In this document: piece after piece, positions 57,390 to 64,000 of the stretch
Layout of the letters: each line of letters begins with the position of its first letter
Numbering within the stretch: position 1 is the stretch's first letter
DNA from: Archangium sp.
GTDB taxonomy: Bacteria; Myxococcota; Myxococcia; Myxococcales; Myxococcaceae
Length of the DNA stretch: 64,000 nucleotides
Assembly: GCA_030695565.1 (NCBI GenBank)
Contig: JAUYRZ010000105.1
Location: forward strand, 1-64,000
Direction: 5' to 3'
Notes under the pieces: model-generated
What the model was told of the DNA's origin: nothing
Database searches by the model: none
Seen by the model: only the letters and a program-made list of their open reading frames with translations
Position numbers and translations under genes: made by a program

Positions 57390-59240
57390 TCAGTCGTCTT
57401 CGCGCTTCTTCCCGCGCTGGTCGCGGTACCGATCCTGGAAGGGCAACACGCGCTTGCGGAGGCGGATGGACTTCGGGGTGACCTCGACGAGCTCATCCTC
57501 GGCGATCCACTCCAGCGCCTTCTCGAGGTTCATGTCGACCGGGGGCGTGAGGATGACGTTGTCATCGCGCCCCGCGGCGCGAATATTTGTCAGCTTCTTC
57601 GCGCGGCTGGCATTCACGTCGAGATCGCTGGGGTGCGCGTTCTCTCCGATGACCATGCCTTCGTACAGCGCGTCGCCCGGCGAGACGAACAGCTTGCCGC
57701 GCTCCTGGATGCTGAACAGCGCGTAGGGGATCGCGTCGCCCAGGCGGTCGGCGATGATCGCGCCGTTCGCGCGGCGGGGGATGTAGCCCATGTGGGGCTC
57801 CCAGCCGTCGAACTGCGAGCTCATGATGCCTTCACCCTTGGTGATGGTGAGGAACTCGGAGCGGAAGCCGACCAGGCCGCGCGCAGGAATGCGGTACTGC
57901 ACGCGGGTGCGTGCGCCGCCCAGCGGGGCCATGTCGACCATGCGGCCCTTGCGGGGCCCCAGGCGCTCGGTCACGACGCCGACCGACAGCTCGGGCACGT
58001 CGCAGAACACCAGCTCCATCGGCTCGTGCTTGACGCCGTCGATCTCCTTGATGATCGGCTCGGGGTTCGAGGCGGTCAGCTCGAAGCCTTCGCGGCGCAT
58101 CGTCTCGATGATCACCGCGAGCTGCAATTCGCCACGGCCGACCACGCGGAAGGCGTCGGGCGAATCGGTGGGCTCCACGCGGATCGACACGTTCTTGTAC
58201 GACTCGCGCATGAGGCGGTCGCGCAGGTTGCGCGAGGTGACGTACTTGCCTTCGCGGCCGGCGTACGGGCCGTTGTTCACCTTGAACACCATCATCATGG
58301 TGGGTTCATCCACCTTGATGCGGGGCAGGGGCTGCGGGTTCTCGAAGTCGCAGATGGTGTCGCCGATCGAGAGCTCTTCGATGCCGGCCACACAGACGAT
58401 CTCGCCGGGGCCTGCTTCGGCGATCTCGACGCGCTTGAGGCCGGAGAAGCCGTAGAGCTTGACCACCTTGCCGCTCTCGACCTTGCCCGCGTCGCGGGCG
58501 ATCGACACCTGCATGCCGGGCGCGAGGCGGCCCGCGCTCATGCGGCCGATGCCCAGACGGCCGACGTAGTCGTCGTAGTCGAGGTTCGCCAGCAGCAGCT
58601 GCGTACCGGCGCCAGGCGCAGGGGCCGGGGGCGGCGACATGTGGCTGACGATCGCGTCGAACAGCGGGTGAAGCGTGTTCCCGATGTTCTCGAGGTCGTA
58701 TCCAGCCTTGCCTTCACGCGCGATGGCGTAGAGCACGGGCATCTCGAGATCTTTCTCGTCTGCACCGAGGTCGATGTAGAGCGAGTAGACGAGGTCGAGC
58801 ACGTCTTTGGCGCGCGCGTCCTTGCGGTCGATCTTGTTGATCACCACCACCGTCTTGAGACCGAAGCCCAGCGCCTTACCGAGCACGAAGCGGGTCTGCG
58901 GCAACGGGCCTTCAGCCGCGTCGACCAGCAGGAGCACGCCGTCGACCATGCGCAGACCGCGCTCGACCTCGCCACCGAAGTCGGCGTGGCCAGGGGTGTC
59001 GACGATGTTGATGAAGTTGTCCTTCCACCCGATGGCGGTGTTCTTCGCCATGATGGTGATGCCCTTTTCACGCTCGAGGTCGTTCGAGTCCATCACTCGT
59101 TCGGCGACCTGTTCGTTGGAGCGGAATGCACCGCCCTGACGAAGCATGTGGTCGACGAGCGTGGTCTTGCCGTGGTCGACGTGGGCTACGATTGCGACGT
59201 TTCGGATTTTTTCTCGGGGGAACATCTGGGTCGCGCCCAT
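57390..59240 (-). CDS. typA: ribosome-associated GTPase TypA/BipA
   Basis: A 616-residue translational GTPase tied to stress, virulence or low temperature in other bacteria. G1 is [12 protein letters not shown]3 [17 protein letters not shown]4 NKIDRKDA. The C-terminal part has the typical [20 protein letters not shown] and a Lys/Arg tail. A start at the internal Met ([10 protein letters not shown]) would shorten it by five residues. It is divergent from the Cys-cluster gene with 51 bases between, so a shared promoter region is likely. Confidence 0.95.
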   Translation of the reverse strand: MGATQMFPREKIRNVAIVAHVDHGKTTLVDHMLRQGGAFRSNEQVAERVMDSNDLEREKGITIMAKNTAIGWKDNFINIVDTPGHADFGGEVERGLRMVDGVLLLVDAAEGPLPQTRFVLGKALGFGLKTVVVINKIDRKDARAKDVLDLVYSLYIDLGADEKDLEMPVLYAIAREGKAGYDLENIGNTLHPLFDAIVSHMSPPPAPAPGAGTQLLLANLDYDDYVGRLGIGRMSAGRLAPGMQVSIARDAGKVESGKVVKLYGFSGLKRVEIAEAGPGEIVCVAGIEELSIGDTICDFENPQPLPRIKVDEPTMMMVFKVNNGPYAGREGKYVTSRNLRDRLMRESYKNVSIRVEPTDSPDAFRVVGRGELQLAVIIETMRREGFELTASNPEPIIKEIDGVKHEPMELVFCDVPELSVGVVTERLGPRKGRMVDMAPLGGARTRVQYRIPARGLVGFRSEFLTITKGEGIMSSQFDGWEPHMGYIPRRANGAIIADRLGDAIPYALFSIQERGKLFVSPGDALYEGMVIGENAHPSDLDVNASRAKKLTNIRAAGRDDNVILTPPVDMNLEKALEWIAEDELVEVTPKSIRLRKRVLPFQDRYRDQRGKKREDD

Positions 59241-59291
59241 CGCAGGTTCTCAGGCCGAATACAACGAATTGGGGCGTGATACAGGCAGCTC

Positions 59292-59843
59292 GTGCTGCTT
59301 CCCATCTCTTCAGTCCCCAGCCTGTCGCAGGTCGACACCGACATCTTCAAGCTCCGCTACTTCGGTCACTGCATGCAGTGCACCTACTGTGCAGACGGGT
59401 GTTGCCAGCATGGCTGCGACGTCAACCTCGCGGAGCGAGACCGGATCCTCGCGGTCAAAGACCAGCTGGCGCCCTTCATCGCCTCCCCGCCTGAGCAGTG
59501 GTTCGGAACCGAGGTGAAGGAAGACCCCGAGTACGAGACCGGCAAGTTCGTGCGTACCAACGTGGTGAAGGGCGGGTGCGTTTTCCTCAACCCGAACGGC
59601 CGGGGCTGCGGCATCCACGCCTTCGCGCTGGCCAAAGGGCTCGACTACCACTCGATCAAGCCCGCGGTGTGTTGGCTCTTCCCGGTGACCTGGGACAAGG
59701 GCGTGCTGCGGCCGAGCTGGGACGTGACGGAAGATCTGGTGTGCCGCGCGACGGGCCCTGTTCTCTACGACATGTGCCGCGACGAGCTGGGCCACTTCTT
59801 CGGCAAGTCGTTGCTCGGTGAGCTCGACGCACTGAGGGGCTGA
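59292..59843 (+). CDS. YkgJ-type Cys-cluster protein
   Basis: A 183-residue protein. Near the N-terminus CMQCTYCADGCCQHGCDVN carries six or more cysteines, and GCGIHAFAL, PAVCWLFPV and MCRDELGHF add others, the pattern of the zinc- or iron-chelating Cys-cluster family (YkgJ). The metal and role are not known. GTG 59292 is the start. It is divergent from typA. The gap after it (59844-59960) carries a CCGCTCCCC/GGGGGAGAGGG repeat remnant at 59851-59876. Confidence 0.75.
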   Translation: MLLPISSVPSLSQVDTDIFKLRYFGHCMQCTYCADGCCQHGCDVNLAERDRILAVKDQLAPFIASPPEQWFGTEVKEDPEYETGKFVRTNVVKGGCVFLNPNGRGCGIHAFALAKGLDYHSIKPAVCWLFPVTWDKGVLRPSWDVTEDLVCRATGPVLYDMCRDELGHFFGKSLLGELDALRG

Positions 59844-59960
59844 AGACGCCTCCCGCTCCCCAGCGGGGGAGAGGGCTGACGGCGCCGCTGCCTGCTTCAG
59901 TGCGCGTTTCCCCTCAGTCCTGGGGTGGCGCGCCGACCTGTCTTCCTGAAGATCACGCGC

Positions 59961-60590
59961 GTGCGTCGACTCCTCGCGTTCGTCCTTCTCAGCTGTGCTG
60001 TCTCTTGCGCACCTCGCGCAGAAACCCTCCGCCCGACGACGCCGGTCGTTCGTGGCCCGCTTCGAAGCGTGGCTGACTTTTCTGCGCTGACCGATCGGAA
60101 GAAGCGATCACGCGCGTTGTTCCTCGAAGCGAGCAAGGTCTTGCGCCATCCGCGCTGCGCCAACTGCCACCCCGATGGCGACGTCCCCTTGCAGGCCATG
60201 GAGGCGGTTCCTCACGAGCCGCCCGTCACCCGGGGCCCCGCCGATCGCGGTGTCGTCGGTATGGAATGCACCAGCTGCCATCAAGATCGGAATCTCGAGA
60301 ACGCGCGTGTCCCGGGCGCACCGAATTGGCATCTTGCTCCCCGCGAGATGGCCTGGGTGGGGAAGAGCCCGCGGTTCATCTGCGAGCAGATGAAGGATCC
60401 CCGGCGCAACGGCGGCAAGTCGCTCGCGCAGATCGTTCACCACAACGCCCATGATGAGTTGGTGGCCTGGGGTTGGCTCCCCGGCCATGGGCGTGAACCT
60501 GCACCCGGCACGCAGGCTCAGTTCGGCGAGTTGGTCGCGGCGTGGGTCGAGACGGGCGCCGAGTGCCCCGACGAAGGAGCGCAGCCATGA
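59961..60590 (+). CDS. dihaem cytochrome c-type lipoprotein, electron partner of iorAB
   Basis: A 209-residue protein with lipoprotein signal [16 protein letters not shown] and two haem-binding motifs, CANCH and CTSCH. Other conserved-looking parts are [15 protein letters not shown] and [22 protein letters not shown]. It is predicted to be an outer-leaflet or periplasmic cytochrome that takes electrons from the molybdenum enzyme encoded next. The GTG at 59961 gives the best signal peptide; GTG 59925 would add 12 residues. It overlaps iorA by four bases. Confidence 0.85.
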   Translation: MRRLLAFVLLSCAVSCAPRAETLRPTTPVVRGPLRSVADFSALTDRKKRSRALFLEASKVLRHPRCANCHPDGDVPLQAMEAVPHEPPVTRGPADRGVVGMECTSCHQDRNLENARVPGAPNWHLAPREMAWVGKSPRFICEQMKDPRRNGGKSLAQIVHHNAHDELVAWGWLPGHGREPAPGTQAQFGELVAAWVETGAECPDEGAQP

Positions 60591-61045
60591 GCATCTCCCT
60601 TCGCATCAACGGTGAGGAGCGCCTGCTCGACGTCGATCCCGAGATGCCGCTGCTCTGGGTCCTGCGTGATGTGCTCGGCCTGACCGGAACGAAATACGGT
60701 TGTGGCGCGGCGCTCTGCGGGGCGTGCACGGTTCATCTCGAGGGGCAGGTGGTTCGCTCCTGTGTGACCCCCGTTCGACGCGCCCAGGGCAAGAGCGTCA
60801 CCACCATCGAGGGGCTCTCGCCCGACGGAAGCCATCCGCTCCAGAGGGCGTGGGTCGAGCAGGGCGTTCCCCAATGCGGGTTCTGCCAGGCGGGGCAGTT
60901 GATGACCGCCGCGGCGCTGCTCAAAGAGCACCCCGTGCCCACCGACGCGCAGATCGACCAATCCATGGCCGGGAACCTGTGCCGATGCGGCACCTACTGC
61001 CGAATTCGCGATGCCATCAAGAAGGTCAGCGGAGGTGGCCGATGA
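60587..61045 (+). CDS. iorA: isoquinoline 1-oxidoreductase-like small subunit (2Fe-2S)
   Basis: A 152-residue [2Fe-2S] protein of the xanthine-dehydrogenase family. The plant-type cluster is in [18 protein letters not shown] and the second, C-terminal cluster in [16 protein letters not shown] and CRCGTYCRI. It moves electrons from the Mo site. AAGGAG precedes the ATG at 60587. Its stop overlaps iorB (ATGA). Confidence 0.92.
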   Translation: MSISLRINGEERLLDVDPEMPLLWVLRDVLGLTGTKYGCGAALCGACTVHLEGQVVRSCVTPVRRAQGKSVTTIEGLSPDGSHPLQRAWVEQGVPQCGFCQAGQLMTAAALLKEHPVPTDAQIDQSMAGNLCRCGTYCRIRDAIKKVSGGGR

Positions 61046-63324
61046 CCGGGCCGTTGGTCATCGCGCGCCGTTCGTTCCTCCGCGGTCTCAACCTCGCGGT
61101 CGGCGGCCTGACGCTGGGCTTCAGCTTCTCTGCGCGCGCGCAGAAGGCGCCTGTGCCGAGCGGCTCACAAGCCCTCGACGCGACGGCGCCCGGGCTCAAC
61201 CCCAACGTCTTCCTGCACGTCGCGCCCGATGGGCTGGTCACCATCGTCTGTCATCGATCCGAGATGGGGCAGGGCATTCGGAGCTCGCTGCCGGTGCTGA
61301 TCGCCGATGAGCTCGGTGCGCAGATGGCCCGGGTGAAGATCCGTCAAGCCGACGGCGACGTCGTCTACGGCGATCAGAACACCGACGGCTCGAACAGCAT
61401 TCGCGGGTTCTACGAAGACCTGCGTCGGGTGGGCGCCACCGCGCGCATGATGCTCATCGAAGCCGCGGCAGCCCGGTGGAAGGTGCGCGCCGACGAATGC
61501 GTCGCGAAAGATCACCTCGTCACGCATCGGCCGACGAAGCGCAGGCTCGGCTTCGGAGCCCTCGCGGTGGAGGCAGCCCGACGGAAGATCCCCGAGCCGA
61601 AGACCGTCGTGCTCCGGCCGCGAAGTGAGCTGACTTCGCTCACGGCGAACATGCCGCTGCTGGATGGCCCTGCGTACGTCACCGGCCAGGCGATGTTCGG
61701 CGCAGATGTGAGGCTGCCGGGAATGCTCACGGTGGTGATCGCCCGGCCTCCCGTCGTCGGGGGCACGATCGTTCGCTTCGATGCCGCTGATGCGTTGGCG
61801 GTGCCGGGCGTGGTGAAGGTCGTCGAGATGCCGCAGCCGAAAGTGCCCTGGCATTTCCAACCCTGGGGCGGCCTGGCCGTCGTCGCGGAGAACACCTGGG
61901 CGGCGATGCGCGGGCGCGCGGCGTTGCACATCACGTGGGCTGCCGGACCCAACGGAGCGTACGACTCGGAGGTCTTCAAGGCGGCTTTGTCGAAGGCGGT
62001 CTCGGTGCCGGGGCTCGTCGCGCGCAAGGTCGGCGACGCCGAGGCGGCCTTGAAGAGCGCCGCCCGAACCGTCGAGGCGGAGTACCACGTGCCGCACCTG
62101 CCGCATCTGCCGATGGAGCCACCGGTCGCGGTCGCCCGCATGACCTCAGACCTCTGCGAAGTCTGGGCACCGACCCAGAACCCCCAGGCTGCCCAGAAAG
62201 AGGTCGCGCGCGCGCTCGGCGTGCCGCTCGAGAAGGTGCGCGTTCACGTCACTTTCCTGGGCGGGGCTTTCGGCCGGAAGGCGAAGGCCGACTTCTGCTC
62301 GGAGGCGGCGGTGCTCGCGAAGATGCTCGGCGTGCCCGTGCGCATGCAGTTCACGCGCGAAGATGATCTGCGCCATGACTACGTGAACACGGTCAGCACG
62401 AACCGGCTCACCGCGGGTCTCGACCCGAGCGGCAGGGTGGTCGCGCTGCGTTACAGGACTGCGTTCCCCTCGATTCAGAGCCTGTTCGGTGACCCTGCCA
62501 CGCCTGAGCCCGAAGACTTGCAGCAGGGCGTGCTCGATCTGGCGTTCGCGGTTCCGAACCTCACGGCTGAGATCGGCGTGGCCACCGCGCACACACGCAT
62601 CGGGTGGCTCAGATCGGTCTACAACATCTTCCAGGGGTTCTCGATCGGGTCCTTCGTCGATGAGCTCGCGCACGAAAGGAAAGCTGATCCGCGCGACGTG
62701 TGGCTCGAGCTCATCGGCCCGCCGCGCAAGCTCTCCCTGTCGGACCTGGGCGTGAAGGAGCTGAAGAACTATGGCCAGCCGCTCGAGCTGCACCCGGTGG
62801 ATGCGGGGCGGCTGCGCAACGTGATCGACCGCGTCACCCGCGCTGCCCGGTGGGATGAACGGGGGCGTGACGGCCGGTTTCTGGGCCTCGCCGCCCACCG
62901 GAGTTTCCTCAGCTATGTCGCGGCGATCGTGTCGATGATCAAGCGCCCCGACGGCAAGCTGGTCGTCGACGAGGTGTGGGTCGCGCTCGACGCTGGAATC
63001 ATCGTGAACGCCGAGCGCGTGCGCGCGCAGATGGAAGGCTCCGTCATCTTCGGCATGAGCCTGGCGCTCTATGGCGGCATCACGATGAAGAACGGAGCCA
63101 TCGAGCAGGAGAACTTTCGCGACGGAGGCCGCATCGTTCGCATGGGCGAAGCGCCGAGGAAGACCTGGGTCGATCTCATGGAGAGCGACGCCGCGCCCGG
63201 TGGCGTGGGAGAGCCCGGCGTTCCACCGATCGCTCCTGCGATTGCGAACGCCGTCTTTGCATTGACCGGTCAGCGCGTTCGCGAACTGCCGCTGATCAAA
63301 GCGATGGGCCGCCAGCGCGTGTAG
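61042..63324 (+). CDS. iorB: isoquinoline 1-oxidoreductase-like molybdopterin subunit, Tat-exported
   Basis: A 760-residue molybdenum hydroxylase large subunit. A twin-arginine signal ([22 protein letters not shown] at 9-10) predicts Tat export. Two Mo-binding domains follow, with [17 protein letters not shown], the [19 protein letters not shown] loop and [15 protein letters not shown], whose Glu is the expected active-site residue. The substrate (aldehyde or N-heterocycle) cannot be told. No XdhC-type Mo-insertion chaperone gene is in the window. The cytochrome c gene at 59961 is the likely electron acceptor. Confidence 0.92.
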   Translation: MTGPLVIARRSFLRGLNLAVGGLTLGFSFSARAQKAPVPSGSQALDATAPGLNPNVFLHVAPDGLVTIVCHRSEMGQGIRSSLPVLIADELGAQMARVKIRQADGDVVYGDQNTDGSNSIRGFYEDLRRVGATARMMLIEAAAARWKVRADECVAKDHLVTHRPTKRRLGFGALAVEAARRKIPEPKTVVLRPRSELTSLTANMPLLDGPAYVTGQAMFGADVRLPGMLTVVIARPPVVGGTIVRFDAADALAVPGVVKVVEMPQPKVPWHFQPWGGLAVVAENTWAAMRGRAALHITWAAGPNGAYDSEVFKAALSKAVSVPGLVARKVGDAEAALKSAARTVEAEYHVPHLPHLPMEPPVAVARMTSDLCEVWAPTQNPQAAQKEVARALGVPLEKVRVHVTFLGGAFGRKAKADFCSEAAVLAKMLGVPVRMQFTREDDLRHDYVNTVSTNRLTAGLDPSGRVVALRYRTAFPSIQSLFGDPATPEPEDLQQGVLDLAFAVPNLTAEIGVATAHTRIGWLRSVYNIFQGFSIGSFVDELAHERKADPRDVWLELIGPPRKLSLSDLGVKELKNYGQPLELHPVDAGRLRNVIDRVTRAARWDERGRDGRFLGLAAHRSFLSYVAAIVSMIKRPDGKLVVDEVWVALDAGIIVNAERVRAQMEGSVIFGMSLALYGGITMKNGAIEQENFRDGGRIVRMGEAPRKTWVDLMESDAAPGGVGEPGVPPIAPAIANAVFALTGQRVRELPLIKAMGRQRV

Positions 63325-63367
63325 TGCCGACCACCCGGCCCGAGGGGTATCTGACCTCGGCGCCATC

Positions 63368-63592
63368 TCAGAACGTCGCGATGACGGTGCCCTCGCAGTC
63401 GCCTTGAAAGGCGCTCTCGGTTCTGCCGCCGTGTTTGACCTTCGCGTCGAAGGCCCGACGCTTCGCCAACTGCACGGGCAGCAGCACCAGGCCGATGATG
63501 AGCCGAACCAGCGCGACCAGGCCGACGGCTCCGCCGACCAAGAGAACGCCGAAGAGATCCCAGCTCCTGGGCGCCACCGCCGCGAAGAGCAC
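63368..63592 (-). CDS. small membrane protein
   Basis: A 74-residue protein with a long hydrophobic stretch (DLFGVLLVGGAVGLVALV and LIIGLVLLPVQLAKRR, about 12-45) followed by a polar tail. Two short or one kinked membrane segment is likely. GTG 63592 is the start. It is convergent with iorB and divergent from the methyltransferase gene. Codon third positions look normal, so it is probably real. Function unknown. Confidence 0.55.
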   Translation of the reverse strand: MLFAAVAPRSWDLFGVLLVGGAVGLVALVRLIIGLVLLPVQLAKRRAFDAKVKHGGRTESAFQGDCEGTVIATF

Positions 63593-63647
63593 CGCGGGCT
63601 CGCTCGCTGCTCGGCTGCTCCGGGCGCGGCCGTGTTACGTGAGGTTG

Positions 63648-64000
63648 ATGCGCGGCGTGGAGCAGATCCCCTGGCTGTATGACGCGATGTGTTTCTGGCT
63701 CGAGCGTACGGGGCTCCAGCGCTGGCGTGACTGGCTGGCCGGCGGCGCGCGTGGGCGTGTCCTCGAGGTGGGCTGCGGCACCGGCCGCAACTTGAAGGGC
63801 TACCCGGCGCCGGAGCAGGTGGTGGCCCTCGAGCCCGACGCGGCCGCCCTGAAGGTCGCCCGGCGGCGCGCGCCCGGCGTGCACTTCGTACGCGCGAGCG
63901 CAGAGGCGCTGCCGTTTCGCGCGGGCGCCTTCGAGACCGTGGTCAGCAGCCTGGTGTTCTGCAGCGTGCCTCGGCCCGACGTGGGGCTCTTGGAGCTGCG
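63648..64000 (+). CDS. class I SAM-dependent methyltransferase (cut by the window end)
   Basis: An open frame from ATG 63648 to the window edge, 117 complete codons. It begins MRGVEQIPWLYDAMCFWLER and has SAM motif I VLEVGCGTGRNL, then VVALEPDAAALKVARRRAPG and RASAEALPFRAGAFETVVS, typical of UbiE/type 11 methyltransferases. GTGAGG just before the ATG serves as a ribosome-binding site. The C-terminus is outside the window. Substrate unknown. Confidence 0.85.
   Translation, partial: MRGVEQIPWLYDAMCFWLERTGLQRWRDWLAGGARGRVLEVGCGTGRNLKGYPAPEQVVALEPDAAALKVARRRAPGVHFVRASAEALPFRAGAFETVVSSLVFCSVPRPDVGLLEL

Noticed and set aside
63404-63682. 92-residue plus-strand frame near the window end
   Set aside because: Polar, His/Gln/Arg-rich and antisense to a hydrophobic, more plausible small membrane protein.

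Overview
The window is high-GC, densely coding chromosomal DNA from a myxobacterium (phylum Myxococcota); the exact genus cannot be read from the sequence. Pointers are a phosphofructokinase gene abutting a Ser/Thr kinase in the Myxococcus xanthus pfk-pkn4 arrangement, FHA-domain proteins including an FHA-GAF-sigma54 activator, PilZ proteins, proteins carrying a TIGR02996-like (D)WL..RGDPLGE segment, a trypsin-like protease with a MYXO-CTERM-like tail, and a Cys-rich lipoprotein with long GTGTGG runs. Most genes are core metabolism or housekeeping. I see no phage, insertion sequence, CRISPR array or rRNA.

Layout. 3-83: probable 3' end of a plus-strand gene. 197-8218 (minus): pfkA-pkn4, a coiled-coil membrane protein, an FHA-sigma54 activator and two lipoproteins, abutting or overlapping at nearly every junction. 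8345-11494: small secreted/TPR-like proteins and an S1 protease. 11594-15213 (plus): lepA-lepB plus a membrane protein. 15210-18971: pyrB, a degenerate dihydroorotase, carA and an unknown gene. 19011-21366: two PilZ genes flanking pyruvate kinase. 21403-25895: phosphoesterase, psd, hisS, thioredoxin-like protein and miaA. 26705-27311: tRNA-Leu(CAA) and a tandem pair of tiny zinc-ribbon-like proteins. 27343-29940: large Cys/Gly-rich lipoprotein. 30101-34750: a six-gene Tad-like (TadE/TadG/Flp-like) cluster without its motor. 34793-38153: FHA membrane protein, m5C methyltransferase and a coiled-coil protein. 38179: tRNA-Ala(GGC), followed by back-to-back terminators.

38380-41558 (minus): two tandem FKBP lipoprotein/secreted isomerases, class I aldolase and a secreted protein. 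41593-43717: a TolC-family protein and a small barrel-like protein. 43730-48439: thrA-thrB-thrC with a possible 35-codon upstream ORF overlapping thrA. 48489-48905: decayed outer-membrane protein gene on the minus strand. 48987-54875: gltB-gltD. 54992-57327 (minus): twin FHA/TIGR02996-like proteins. 57390: typA. 59292-63324 (plus): a Cys-cluster protein, then a cytochrome c-iorA-iorB molybdenum hydroxylase module. 63368-64000: a small membrane protein and a methyltransferase cut by the window end.

The coherent themes are glycolysis with kinase control (pfk-pkn4, pyk, fbaB), pyrimidine and amino-acid synthesis (pyr/car, thr, glt), translation factors (lepA, typA, hisS, miaA) and cell-surface export. 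Many intergenic gaps carry a CCCTCACCC / CCCTCTCCC hairpin repeat. The parts most worth a second look are the motorless Tad-like cluster, the pseudo-dihydroorotase, the twin double-FHA proteins, the twin zinc ribbons, and the outer-membrane pseudogene.
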